From JBPCRW01 sp050996405 (GTDB lineage: Bacteria; Acidobacteriota; Blastocatellia; Pyrinomonadales; Pyrinomonadaceae), in assembly GCA_050996405.1 (NCBI GenBank), contig JBPCRW010000065.1, positions 1 through 50,992 on the forward strand: a stretch of DNA of 50,992 nt, read 5' to 3'. The notes beneath the pieces were generated by a model, which did not search any database, was not told where the DNA came from, and worked only from the letters and a program-made list of their open reading frames with translations. This document shows, in pieces, positions 7,803-15,651 of the stretch. The number at the start of each line of letters is the position of its first letter. Within the stretch, counting starts at the first letter, position 1. The position numbers and the translations under genes are program-made.

Positions 7803-10184
7803 TTATAAACCGGCAAGCAAATTTTTCGCGCTCTGCATTTCGCTTTCGCTCAAATCCTTTTGATTCTGCAAAGCGATTTCGACTTCCTTTCGCGCGTTCG
7901 GTTTATCGCCCGCCGCAGCCAGAGCCTGACCCAAACGAACGCGATAACCTGGATTGACCGCGCCGCCCGTCCGCGCGGAATCCGCCGCATCGAGCGCGAC
8001 CGCTTTTTTCGCCTGCTCGACCGCCTGCGGATACAAACCTTTTTTCAGATAAACCAATCCGAGCGTGTCGTAAAAACCGGCGTTCGCAGAATTGCGGTCA
8101 ACCGCCGACTGCGCCAAACGCAATGCTTCGTCTAAATTTCCTCTATCATACGCCGCGATATTCCACGCCAGATTATTGGCGGCAATCGGCGCGTTCGGCG
8201 TAATTTCCAACGCTTTACGATAATCTTTTTCTGATTCGTCAAAATTTTGCCGCGCGTCTTCGAGCATTCCAAGCAAAGTGTAAATCGCCGCCGAAGGTTT
8301 TTTCTCGACGATTGTTTGATATTGTTTGACTGCCGCTTCGGTCTGATTTTGCCGAATCAAAATCGCGGCGTAAGCCGAATAAGCGGGCAGATAATTTTCA
8401 TCCGCCGCCATCGCTTTTTTCAGTTCTTCGGTTGCCGCGCTCATATTTTTTTCGGCTTGGAAAATGTCTGCATTTAAATAATAAAGCGGCGGTAAATCAT
8501 TTTGCGCGGCGTTCTGCATTGCTTGATTAATGTGGTCGTGCGCGGCGGCAAATTGCTTTTGCTGTTCGAGCGCGCTAACCAAACCGCTCAACGCATCAAA
8601 ATTTTTCGCGTCGAGCGCGAGAGCCTTTTCATAAAACTGCTGCGCTTCAATTTGATTTTTAGCGGCTTGCGAAACACGCGCCAGATTGACGTAAGCGTTC
8701 GCCGAATTCGGCGAGCGTTTTTGAACTTCTGCGAAATCGGCGCGGGCTTCCGCGAGTTTTCCCAAGTTTAAATAAGCCGTTCCGCGCAAATTCAGAGCGC
8801 GAACGCGGAGTTCTTCAAGCTGCTGCGCGTCTGTGTCCGCATTCGGCGCGGCGTTTTTCGCTTTATCGATTAAATCATTCGCCTGCGCGAGAGCCTTTTC
8901 GTCATCGTTCGCCGCGAAACTTGCCTGAATCTGAAGCAGTTTGCTGCCCAGATAATTCGGATGATATTTTTCCAAATCGCCGATAAACGCGCGGGCTTCG
9001 TCCGTTTGTCCGAGCGCGAGTTTGGCTTCGGTCATATAGTAAAGCGCGTTTTTCTGGCTCGGCTGTTTTTTCAGAATTTCTTCTAAATCCTTGACCGCGT
9101 TTTCGGCATCATTTTGCTGCAAATTCATCCGCGCCCGCAAAAGCAATGCTTCCGCGTCGCTGTTATCAACGGCGAGAAGTTTTTCAACCTGCTCGGAAAC
9201 CTTTTCATTTTCCTTGCGGTCGAGATAAATTTCGCCGAGACGATAACGAGCGCGGGCATATTCGGGATTGTCTTTTAAAATGTTTTGGAAAACCTGAATC
9301 GCGTCCGCGTCGCGTCCGATGCCAGCGTAAAAATTCGCCAGCGTCGTCAATCCTTCGGGCGAATTTCCCTGCGCCTGCGCCAAATCTTTGTAGGCTTGTT
9401 CCGCCTTTTCAAGTTGTTTTTGAGCGAGATAAAAATCGGCAATCGCTTCCCGCGCTTCGAGATTCGACGGTTCGACTTCGACGGCTTTTTTAAACTGCGC
9501 TTCAGCTTCCGCCGGACGGTTCGTGAAACCGAAAAATCTGCCGTATTCGAGATAGACGAGCGCGGATTTATCGTTGACGGAAATCGCCTTTTGAATAGTT
9601 TTTTCCGCGTCCGCAGCCTTGTTCGACTGCATATAGAAACGCGCCAGACTAATGTAGGATTCGACGCGCTTCGGGTCGAGTTCAATGGCGTGATTTAATG
9701 CGGCGACGATTTCGTTTTCGGGTTTGTTTTCGGCGGCGAGCAGGCTCGCTTTTAAGATATGCGCTTCGAGAAAATTCGGGTTGACGGCGAAAACTTCGTC
9801 CAAAAGTTTTTGCGTTTCATCAGTTTGCGGCGGCGTGAAAAGCAGAAAATAATTTCCGAGTTTTACTTTCGCGTCCAAGTTGTTCGGAGCAAGCTGAATG
9901 ACCTGGCGCAATTCGTCAACGGCTTCATAAATCTGTCCTTGACTCTCGAAAACGCGCGCCAATCCCCAATGCGCGTCCGCCGAATTTTTATCAATATCGG
10001 CGGCGGCGCGAAATTCCATCGCGGCTTCCTGAAATTTGCGTTTTTGCAAAAATTCTTCGCCGCGCGCGAGATGTTTTTGTTTGGACGCTTCGCTATTGCA
10101 GGCAGTCGAAAAGACAAGAACTAAACCGATGAAAACGGCTAGCGGAAAAATGAAAAAAAACTTTTGGCACTCTTTGTAAATCAT
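7803..10184 (-). CDS. prsT: PEP-CTERM/exosortase-system TPR lipoprotein PrsT
   Basis: 793 aa. The N-terminal signal (about 8-28) ends in STAC with cysteine near residue 29, a probable lipoprotein site. The rest is about 18-20 tetratricopeptide repeats, seen as recurring A.....A......P....A. The layout fits the PrsT family (TPR lipoprotein of exosortase systems), which is about 900 aa in many proteobacteria, so this version is somewhat shorter. It is the first gene after the leader and promoter and probably acts at the envelope as a scaffold for polysaccharide or protein export. Confidence 0.85.
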   Translation of the reverse strand: MIYKECQKFFFIFPLAVFIGLVLVFSTACNSEASKQKHLARGEEFLQKRKFQEAAMEFRAAADIDKNSADAHWGLARVFESQGQIYEAVDELRQVIQLAPNNLDAKVKLGNYFLLFTPPQTDETQKLLDEVFAVNPNFLEAHILKASLLAAENKPENEIVAALNHAIELDPKRVESYISLARFYMQSNKAADAEKTIQKAISVNDKSALVYLEYGRFFGFTNRPAEAEAQFKKAVEVEPSNLEAREAIADFYLAQKQLEKAEQAYKDLAQAQGNSPEGLTTLANFYAGIGRDADAIQVFQNILKDNPEYARARYRLGEIYLDRKENEKVSEQVEKLLAVDNSDAEALLLRARMNLQQNDAENAVKDLEEILKKQPSQKNALYYMTEAKLALGQTDEARAFIGDLEKYHPNYLGSKLLQIQASFAANDDEKALAQANDLIDKAKNAAPNADTDAQQLEELRVRALNLRGTAYLNLGKLAEARADFAEVQKRSPNSANAYVNLARVSQAAKNQIEAQQFYEKALALDAKNFDALSGLVSALEQQKQFAAAHDHINQAMQNAAQNDLPPLYYLNADIFQAEKNMSAATEELKKAMAADENYLPAYSAYAAILIRQNQTEAAVKQYQTIVEKKPSAAIYTLLGMLEDARQNFDESEKDYRKALEITPNAPIAANNLAWNIAAYDRGNLDEALRLAQSAVDRNSANAGFYDTLGLVYLKKGLYPQAVEQAKKAVALDAADSARTGGAVNPGYRVRLGQALAAAGDKPNARKEVEIALQNQKDLSESEMQSAKNLLAGL

Positions 10185-10478
10185 TTTGTTGAAATAAATT
10201 CCGTGACCTGTTCGGATAAAAATGCGCGTGTTTCGGCAGTCAAGGGCAATTGACTGCCGAAACGCCGGAAGTTTTCCGTTTGATGTTCACGGGGGCAACC
10301 GTTATATCAAACATGGTTTCGGGAAATTTGCTGGTTTTCAATTACTTTCAGGCTGATGTTTATTCAACCCTTTAATCTGCCGATTCTGACCGGCAGTTAG
10401 AAAAAATCTCTAATCCGTAAAGAATTTCAGAAAATTCTTTTTCGGGATTAAATCCAAACGTTAATTTTCTTTGGAACA
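10185..10478 (-). promoter_or_regulatory. Long structured 5' leader of the EPS operon
   Basis: About 290 nt between the predicted promoter and prsT, without a gene. Three hairpins are visible: CTGCCG/CGGCAG (10377-10396), a two-part stem GTTTGAT/ATCAAAC with inner ACGG/CCGT (10278-10312), and a perfect 14-bp stem (10230-10243/10250-10263) followed on the minus strand by ATTTTTA a few bases later. CTGCCG and CGGCAG recur in the first and third hairpins, so alternative pairing is possible. This suggests attenuation or ligand control; it matches no riboswitch consensus that I can recognise. Confidence 0.55.
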
Positions 10479-10484
10479 AAGCGC

Positions 10485-10512
10485 ATTATACTCCAATTTT
10501 ATTTGAGCGCAA
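10485..10512 (-). promoter_or_regulatory. Sigma70-type promoter for the prsT operon
   Basis: Read on the minus strand: -35 TTGCGC (10512-10507), a 16-bp spacer, and a perfect -10 TATAAT (10490-10485). It lies just downstream of the exosortase stop and points to prsT, giving the operon its own start separate from the exosortase gene. Confidence 0.7.
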
Positions 10513-10519
10513 AGAAAAT

Positions 10520-12205
10520 TTAGTCAGGCACGAACGGCGCGAGATTGTCCGCGATTTGCGCCGATAAATCAATCGCCGCCTGCAAAGATTTGGTTTCGTC
10601 GCTCCCGACCGGAGTCATCACGCGCGCCATCGCGCCGTCCGAACGCCGCCGAAAAATGCTGTCGAGAACTGTATAAATTTTATCGCGGTATTCGCTCGCC
10701 GTCGCGCGCCCGCGCCCCTGATACCAATAAACCAAAACTTCACGGTAATCGCCGTTCTGCACGATGTAGCGATTCGCCGTAAAAGTTTTTCCCGACGGCG
10801 TTTTGATTTCGACTAATTCGGGATTTTTCATTTCCCAACCCGCGCCCGGCAGACAATTTTGCGGGCTGTGATACGTCGCGCCGCCGCGCTGCGAATCGTA
10901 AAAACCGACATACAAATTCGCGCCGCGTCCGTCCGGCAAAACATAATCGCGCATCACGTAATCGCTCGCCCGCAAAACGCTTTCCGTTTCCGCGCTGAAT
11001 CTGGTATCGCTTCCCGTTTGCCGCCAATTTCCAAGCTGCACAGGAATTTGCTGTAACGGCTGATGAACCGTCAGCAGTTCGCCGCGCTGCTGAAACCAAT
11101 TGATAAAAACGCCGCCGAAAAATAACGCCGCGATTAAAATTACTGTCTGGTAATTGGTAATTGGTAATTGGTAATTGGTAATTGGTAATTGGTAATTCGC
11201 GGACTCCGAACCTTGAATCTTGAATCTTGAACCTTGAACCTTCTTTAAAGCGAAATTTACGAGCATCAATAAAACGAGTGCGGCGAGAAAAACCAGCCAG
11301 CCGGAAAGTTCGTGCCAGAAGCCTTCGGCGATTTGTCTGCCGTAGTAATAAGTCAAAATTCCGGTCGCCGAAACGCGCGCCGCGTTGGTTAAAATTGCAA
11401 TCGGAATCGCCGACAGCATTAAAATTACGGCACGCCAGAAATCGAAATCAGAAATGCGGAAACACGCCCGAAGTAAGTGTGTCTTTGCGCCTTCCGCGCC
11501 CTTACTGCGTGCGGGCTTCTGCAAAAATGAGAAAAAATTATCGGAAATATGTTCGCGTTTTTCCCTTGTGAAATAAGCCAGAACCAGAGCGAGCGTGACG
11601 AGCGTCATCAAACTGCGAATCCCGCTGCACGCTTCGACGACTTCGAGCGCGACAATCTGCGTCGCGCCTTGCGGCAAAAGTTCGATGACGTTTCCCTTGC
11701 GAACCGACGGAATCTCGAAAAGCCTGATTCCCCAAATTGCCATTTGCGAAGCCCAAAGCTGAAGCGGAAACGCGATTTTGTTAAAAATAATCTGCGGAAT
11801 CGGAATCGCCAGCAGCAGCAGCGCGAACGGCACAACCAGTTTTCGCAAAATCCGCGCGCCGAAAAAATAGATGACGATTCCGGCAATCATGACAACCAAA
11901 GAAACGCGCTGCGTAAAAAGTTCCGCGCCGAGCGTTCCCGCTAAAAGCATCAGAAACGCCGCCAAAATTATTACTCCGCCCACCCAGACAGAAGATTTTT
12001 TTATAGAACTTTTTAAATTGTCGAATTCGAGCCAGACGATGTAACCGATGACAAACGGAACAATCAACCCGTGCGAATAATTTTCATCCGTCCACCAATC
12101 TACTCCGAGTTTCATTAAAACCGCCGCATAAACAAACGCGACCGCGCAGGCAACCGCAAGCGGTTTCCAAAAATTTTCGGTTTTGCTGAAAATGGATTCG
12201 GTCAT
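10520..12205 (-). CDS. xrtA: Exosortase A-type enzyme fused to EpsI (DUF3485) domain
   Basis: 561 aa, fused. The N-terminal part is an integral-membrane exosortase (about eight helices, to residue ~315). Catalytic residues are visible: Cys in EACSGIRS (about 194), Arg in NAARVSATG, and His in FWHELSGW. The C-terminal EpsI domain (about 350-561) contains the conserved HSPQNCLPGAGW. Exosortases cut PEP-CTERM proteins and transfer them to the envelope. Two segments look inserted: about residues 225-248 in a loop before the Arg helix, and about 321-352 between the domains, encoded by tandem heptamers. Both stay in frame. The ATG has only a weak ribosome site. Confidence 0.9.
   Translation of the reverse strand: MTESIFSKTENFWKPLAVACAVAFVYAAVLMKLGVDWWTDENYSHGLIVPFVIGYIVWLEFDNLKSSIKKSSVWVGGVIILAAFLMLLAGTLGAELFTQRVSLVVMIAGIVIYFFGARILRKLVVPFALLLLAIPIPQIIFNKIAFPLQLWASQMAIWGIRLFEIPSVRKGNVIELLPQGATQIVALEVVEACSGIRSLMTLVTLALVLAYFTREKREHISDNFFSFLQKPARSKGAEGAKTHLLRACFRISDFDFWRAVILMLSAIPIAILTNAARVSATGILTYYYGRQIAEGFWHELSGWLVFLAALVLLMLVNFALKKVQGSRFKIQGSESANYQLPITNYQLPITNYQTVILIAALFFGGVFINWFQQRGELLTVHQPLQQIPVQLGNWRQTGSDTRFSAETESVLRASDYVMRDYVLPDGRGANLYVGFYDSQRGGATYHSPQNCLPGAGWEMKNPELVEIKTPSGKTFTANRYIVQNGDYREVLVYWYQGRGRATASEYRDKIYTVLDSIFRRRSDGAMARVMTPVGSDETKSLQAAIDLSAQIADNLAPFVPD
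11149..11239. repeat. In-frame heptamer arrays inside the exosortase-EpsI gene
   Basis: Seven perfect tandem GGTAATT copies (11149-11197), then four CTTGAAT/CTTGAAC copies (11212-11239). Since three heptamers make seven codons, the first array gives a seven-residue protein repeat (NYQLPIT) on the coding strand. It sits in the linker between the exosortase and EpsI domains. Confidence 0.95.
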
Positions 12206-12305
12206 CTGAAGTCACGCGGGAAGGAAAGAATGAATGCGGCGAAAATTCCGCACCATTTTAAATTATAACGATTTTACAGCCGGATATTCAACCTAAATTT
12301 TTCCT

Positions 12306-13193
12306 TTAAGATTGTCTGTGCAGAATAAAATCAATTATTTCACGCAATAAATTCGTATCTCTGTCAATTTTGTCCAATGCGCGGCAAACGTTGCAGCGCA
12401 TTTCCCGCGCTAATTCCCGCGCTTTCACCACGCCGTAAAGCGAAACGTAGGTTGCTTTGTTGGCGCGTTCGTCCTTGCCTGCCGTTTTCCCTAAATTTTC
12501 GGTCGTCTGCGTCGCGTCGAGCAAATCGTCGGTAATCTGAAACAGCAAACCGAGATGCGCGGCGTAATCGGTTATCGCTTCGAGTTCGGATTCTCCGGCT
12601 TCAGCAATAATTGCGCCGCAGCGCGCCGCAGCGCAGATTAACGCGCCGGTTTTTTTTCGATGAATCGTTTCGAGTTCTTCAATCGAAACCGTTTTATTTT
12701 CCGCATCCAAATCTAATTGCTGACCGGCGACCATTCCCGATGGAGTTCCCGCTGCGCGCGCGAGTTCCGCAATCAGTTTGACGCGATTTGCCGCGCTCAA
12801 ATTTTCGTCTCCGGCGATTGTCTGAAAAGCTAAAGTCTGCAAAACGTCGCCCGCCAAAATCGCCGTCGCTTCGTCAAATCGTTTGTGACACGTCGCTTTT
12901 CCGCGCCGCAAATCGTCGTCGTCCATCGCTGGCAAATCGTCGTGAATGAGCGAATAGGTGTGAATCATTTCCACGCTCGCCGCCGTTTTTAAAAGTTTTT
13001 CGCTTCCTGCGCTGAAAGTTTTTCCGGCGGCGAAAATCAGTGCGGGGCGAAAGCGTTTGCCGCCTGCGAACAAACTCCAGCGAATCGCTTCGTGCAGTTT
13101 TTTCGGCTCGGTTTCAGCTTTAGGAATAATCGAGTCGAGTTTTTCATCTACTTTCCGGCGGCTCTCGGCAAAGAATTTTTCCATTTCTCTCAT
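12306..13193 (-). CDS. ispA: Farnesyl/geranyl diphosphate synthase (polyprenyl synthetase)
   Basis: 295 aa from the ATG at 13193; ATG 13184 is also possible, and an upstream TTG is less likely. The first Asp-rich motif DDLPAMDDDDLRRG and the second DDLLDAT are both present, as are GGKRFRP and GMVAGQQLDL. Short-chain synthases of this size condense IPP with allylic diphosphates to make C15/C20 prenyl diphosphate, the precursor of undecaprenyl carriers and quinones. It lies upstream of the exosortase gene and divergent from rplU. Confidence 0.9.
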   Translation of the reverse strand: MREMEKFFAESRRKVDEKLDSIIPKAETEPKKLHEAIRWSLFAGGKRFRPALIFAAGKTFSAGSEKLLKTAASVEMIHTYSLIHDDLPAMDDDDLRRGKATCHKRFDEATAILAGDVLQTLAFQTIAGDENLSAANRVKLIAELARAAGTPSGMVAGQQLDLDAENKTVSIEELETIHRKKTGALICAAARCGAIIAEAGESELEAITDYAAHLGLLFQITDDLLDATQTTENLGKTAGKDERANKATYVSLYGVVKARELAREMRCNVCRALDKIDRDTNLLREIIDFILHRQS

Positions 13194-13260
13194 TTTATTT
13201 GTCAATAGAGTATAAGTTTTCGCCAAACAATTAAAGTTTGCTAAATTATCCTTTGCTAGT

Positions 13261-13289
13261 TTGACTAAGCCGAATCATTTCCCTATAAT
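13261..13289 (+). promoter_or_regulatory. Sigma70 promoter for rplU-rpmA
   Basis: -35 TTGACT (13261-13266), a 17-bp spacer, and -10 TATAAT (13284-13289), about 50 bp upstream of the rplU start. This is the best promoter match in the window. Confidence 0.85.
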
Positions 13290-13338
13290 CTTTAACTTTC
13301 GGCTGGCAAGTCCATTATTGCTAAGGGAGAATATCATA

Positions 13339-13629
13339 ATGAGTTACGCAATTATCAGAACGGGCGGCAAACAATACGCGGTCGAAGCGGGACAAACTTT
13401 GCGCGTTCCTTCGATTGAAGGAGCGGCGGGCGACAATCTCGACATCGAAACACTTTTAGTTAGCAATGACGGTAAAACTTCAACCGGCGCGGCGACCTTA
13501 AAAGCAACCGTCGTTTCGCACGGACGCGCCGACAAAATCATCGTTTTCAAAAAGAAACGCCGCAAACAATACAAACGCAAACAGGGTCATCGTCAGGGTT
13601 ACACGGAAATCAAGATTGAGCAGATTTAG
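13339..13629 (+). CDS. rplU: 50S ribosomal protein L21
   Basis: 96 aa. It begins MSYAIIRTGGKQYAVEAGQ, the classic L21 start, and ends with a basic region (KKKRRKQYKRKQGHRQ) that contacts 23S rRNA. I chose the ATG at 13339, preceded by AAGGGAGA at good spacing; a TTG reading 26 codons upstream overlaps the promoter and is not used. First gene of the rplU-rpmA-obgE cluster. Confidence 0.97.
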   Translation: MSYAIIRTGGKQYAVEAGQTLRVPSIEGAAGDNLDIETLLVSNDGKTSTGAATLKATVVSHGRADKIIVFKKKRRKQYKRKQGHRQGYTEIKIEQI

Positions 13630-13642
13630 TTTGGAGGGACGC

Positions 13643-13721
13643 GATTTTAGATTTTAGATTTTAGATTTTAGATTGTTTTGGCAGTCTCGAAATCCAAAAT
13701 CCAAAATCCAAAATCCAAAAT
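13643..13721. repeat. Heptamer arrays (AGATTTT / ATCCAAA), inverted pair
   Basis: Four AGATTTT copies (13643-13674) face four ATCCAAA copies (13690-13721). The two blocks are near reverse complements and can pair with some G-U or A-C positions. They fill the rplU-rpmA spacer. Confidence 0.9.
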
Positions 13722-13727
13722 TGAAGT

Positions 13728-14012
13728 ATGGCACATAAAAAAGGTGTAGGTTCATCGAGAAACGGGCGCGATTCACACGCGCAAAGATTAGGTTTGAAGA
13801 AATTCGGCGGCGAGCATGTTCTCGGCGGAAACATTCTGGCGCGTCAGCGCGGCACGAAATGGAAACCGGGCAAAAACGTCGGGCGCGGAAAAGACGACAC
13901 GCTTTTTGCGATGATTGAAGGAATCGTCAAGTTTGAAAACAAAGGTCAAAAAGGCAAATTCATCAGTGTCTATCTCGAAGGCGCGACGGAGTTGCAGCCG
14001 AAAGCCGCATAA
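13728..14012 (+). CDS. rpmA: 50S ribosomal protein L27
   Basis: 94 aa. It starts MAHKKGVGSSRNGRDS and contains LGGNILARQRGTKWKPG, both diagnostic for L27, whose N-terminus reaches the peptidyl-transferase centre. There is no Firmicutes-type N-terminal cleavage extension. The ribosome site is poor because the upstream spacer is repeat DNA. Confidence 0.97.
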   Translation: MAHKKGVGSSRNGRDSHAQRLGLKKFGGEHVLGGNILARQRGTKWKPGKNVGRGKDDTLFAMIEGIVKFENKGQKGKFISVYLEGATELQPKAA

Positions 14013-14027
14013 AAAGAGATTTTTAAC

Positions 14028-14132
14028 GCAAAGGCGCAAGTTCGCAAAGGAAAATTCTTTTGAAATCCTTTGCGACCTTGCGCCTTTGCTTTTGCTTGTC
14101 AATCTAAAATCCAAAATCTAAAATCTAAAATT
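14028..14132. repeat. Hairpin plus ATCTAAA heptamer array
   Basis: GCAAAGGCGCAAG (14028-14040) pairs with CTTGCGCCTTTGC (14077-14089), with a further matched inner segment (CGCAAAGG/CCTTTGCG). It is followed by four ATCTAAA/ATCCAAA heptamers (14101-14132) ahead of obgE. It may act as a processing site or partial terminator between rpmA and obgE. Confidence 0.85.
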
Positions 14133-14137
14133 GAAAG

Positions 14138-15184
14138 ATGTTCATTGACCGCGTAAAAATTAAAATAAAGGCGGGCGACGGCGGCAACGGCGTGACGGCT
14201 TTCCGGCGCGAAAAATTTGTGCCGCGCGGAGGTCCCAGCGGCGGCGACGGCGGCAGAGGCGGCGACGTTTGGCTCGAATCAACCGAAGGCTTAAACACGC
14301 TGCTGCATCTGCGCTACAACCCCGAACACAAAGCCGGACGCGGGCGACACGGCGAAGGCTCAAACCGTTTCGGCAAAGAAGGCGAAGATATTATCGTTAA
14401 AGTTCCCGTCGGAACTGAAGTTTTCGACACGGAAACCGGACAGCTTTTATTCGATTTCACCGAAGCCGGACAAAGATTTCTGGCGGCGAAAGGCGGGCGC
14501 GGCGGATTCGGAAACGCGCATTTCGCCACTTCGACAAACCGCGCGCCGCGCTATCATCAGGAAGGCGGAATCGGCGAAGAACACGAACTGCAATTAGAAT
14601 TAAAATTGATTGCCGATGTTGGGCTGGTCGGTTTTCCGAACGCCGGAAAATCAACTTTGATTTCCGTCATCTCCGCCGCGAAACCGAAAATCGCCGATTA
14701 TCCTTTTACGACTTTAGAGCCGAATCTCGGCGTGGTTGATTTGGGCGAATATAAAACTTTTGTCGTCGCCGATATTCCGGGTTTGATTGAAGGCGCGTCC
14801 GAAGGCGCAGGGCTTGGCGATAGATTTTTGCGTCACGTCGAACGCACGAAATTGATTTTGCATCTTGTTGACGTATCGTCAATTTCGGGCAGAAATCCGG
14901 TTGAAGATTACGAAATTATCAACCGCGAACTGGCAAATTATAATGAGGATTTAGCAATGCGCCCGCAAATTGTCGTTGCCACGAAAATTGACGCGCTCGA
15001 CGAACCGGAACGATTGGAAAGTTTGCGCGGACGAGCAGAAAAGGACGGCAAAGAATTTTTTGAAATTTCGTCGGTAACGAATCAAGGAACGAAGGAGTTG
15101 GTTTCCGCAGTTGCAAAAAGATTGAAAGAATTAAACGAAACAATTAATTTGCAGTTATCTGCCGATGAGCTTCAACAGCAATAA
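14138..15184 (+). CDS. obgE: Obg GTPase
   Basis: 348 aa. The glycine-rich Obg fold occupies about 1-158 (GGDGGRGGDV). The G domain follows: G1 GFPNAGKST (about 166-174), then FTTLEPNLGVV, DIPGLIEGA, TKID and an SSVT G5 region. It lacks a long C-terminal domain, as is common. Obg acts in 50S assembly and stress signalling, and the rplU-rpmA-obgE order is widely conserved. Confidence 0.97.
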   Translation: MFIDRVKIKIKAGDGGNGVTAFRREKFVPRGGPSGGDGGRGGDVWLESTEGLNTLLHLRYNPEHKAGRGRHGEGSNRFGKEGEDIIVKVPVGTEVFDTETGQLLFDFTEAGQRFLAAKGGRGGFGNAHFATSTNRAPRYHQEGGIGEEHELQLELKLIADVGLVGFPNAGKSTLISVISAAKPKIADYPFTTLEPNLGVVDLGEYKTFVVADIPGLIEGASEGAGLGDRFLRHVERTKLILHLVDVSSISGRNPVEDYEIINRELANYNEDLAMRPQIVVATKIDALDEPERLESLRGRAEKDGKEFFEISSVTNQGTKELVSAVAKRLKELNETINLQLSADELQQQ

Positions 15185-15195
15185 ATCTTTTGTTT

Positions 15196-15651
15196 ATGAT
15201 AAAAATTCGGAATTTCGAGCCACCGGATGCCGAAATGGTTTCCGCCATCATTCGTGAAACGATGAAAGTATCCAATAGCCGCGATTACTCCTTGGAAATT
15301 CTTCAACCGCTTATAGAGTATTTTTCGCCGGAGAAGGTGCTTCAGCTAAATCAGGAGAGACTTTGTTTTGTTGCTGAATTTGAAGGGCAAATCGTCGGCA
15401 CGGCAGCGATTGAAGATTCGGAACTGCTTACTTTTTTTGTTTGTCCCGATTTTCAAAATAGAGGAATCGGCGCTCGATTATTAAAGGCAATCGAAGAAGC
15501 CGCGCAATCCCAAGCAATCAGCCGTATAAAAGTTGAATCAATTTTGACCGGCGTTTCTTTTTATGAAAAATCCGGTTACCGTAAAACTGGCTTGGAAAAA
15601 GAAACGACTGTCGGCAGACAAATTTATATGGAAAAGGATTTGAGCGAGTGA
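15196..15651 (+). CDS. GNAT-family N-acetyltransferase
   Basis: 151 aa from the ATG at 15196. The acetyl-CoA binding signature is visible (FFVCPDFQNRGIGARLL, Q/RxxGxG/A), as is the C-terminal FYEKSGYR motif. The substrate is unknown. It is inserted in the conserved obgE-nadD-rsfS-rlmH run and overlaps nadD by 4 bp (GTGA). Its codon usage looks less regular than its neighbours', which could mean recent entry (impression, not measured). Confidence 0.9.
   Translation: MIKIRNFEPPDAEMVSAIIRETMKVSNSRDYSLEILQPLIEYFSPEKVLQLNQERLCFVAEFEGQIVGTAAIEDSELLTFFVCPDFQNRGIGARLLKAIEEAAQSQAISRIKVESILTGVSFYEKSGYRKTGLEKETTVGRQIYMEKDLSE

Noticed and set aside
10185..10478. c-di-GMP (GEMM) riboswitch in the EPS leader
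   Set aside because: The hairpins and loops do not match the GEMM consensus that I know; only the location before an EPS operon is suggestive.
11149..11239. Possible CRISPR array from regular short repeats
   Set aside because: The repeat unit is 7 bp with no spacers, and the array lies inside an open reading frame. No cas gene is present.
1302..12205. Capsule locus of the Wzy type with flippase and polymerase
   Set aside because: No Wzx or Wzy-like gene was found here, so only initiation, chain length and export parts can be claimed.
13261..13338. TTG start giving a longer L21
   Set aside because: The extra residues overlap the -35/-10 promoter, and the standard L21 start has a good Shine-Dalgarno.
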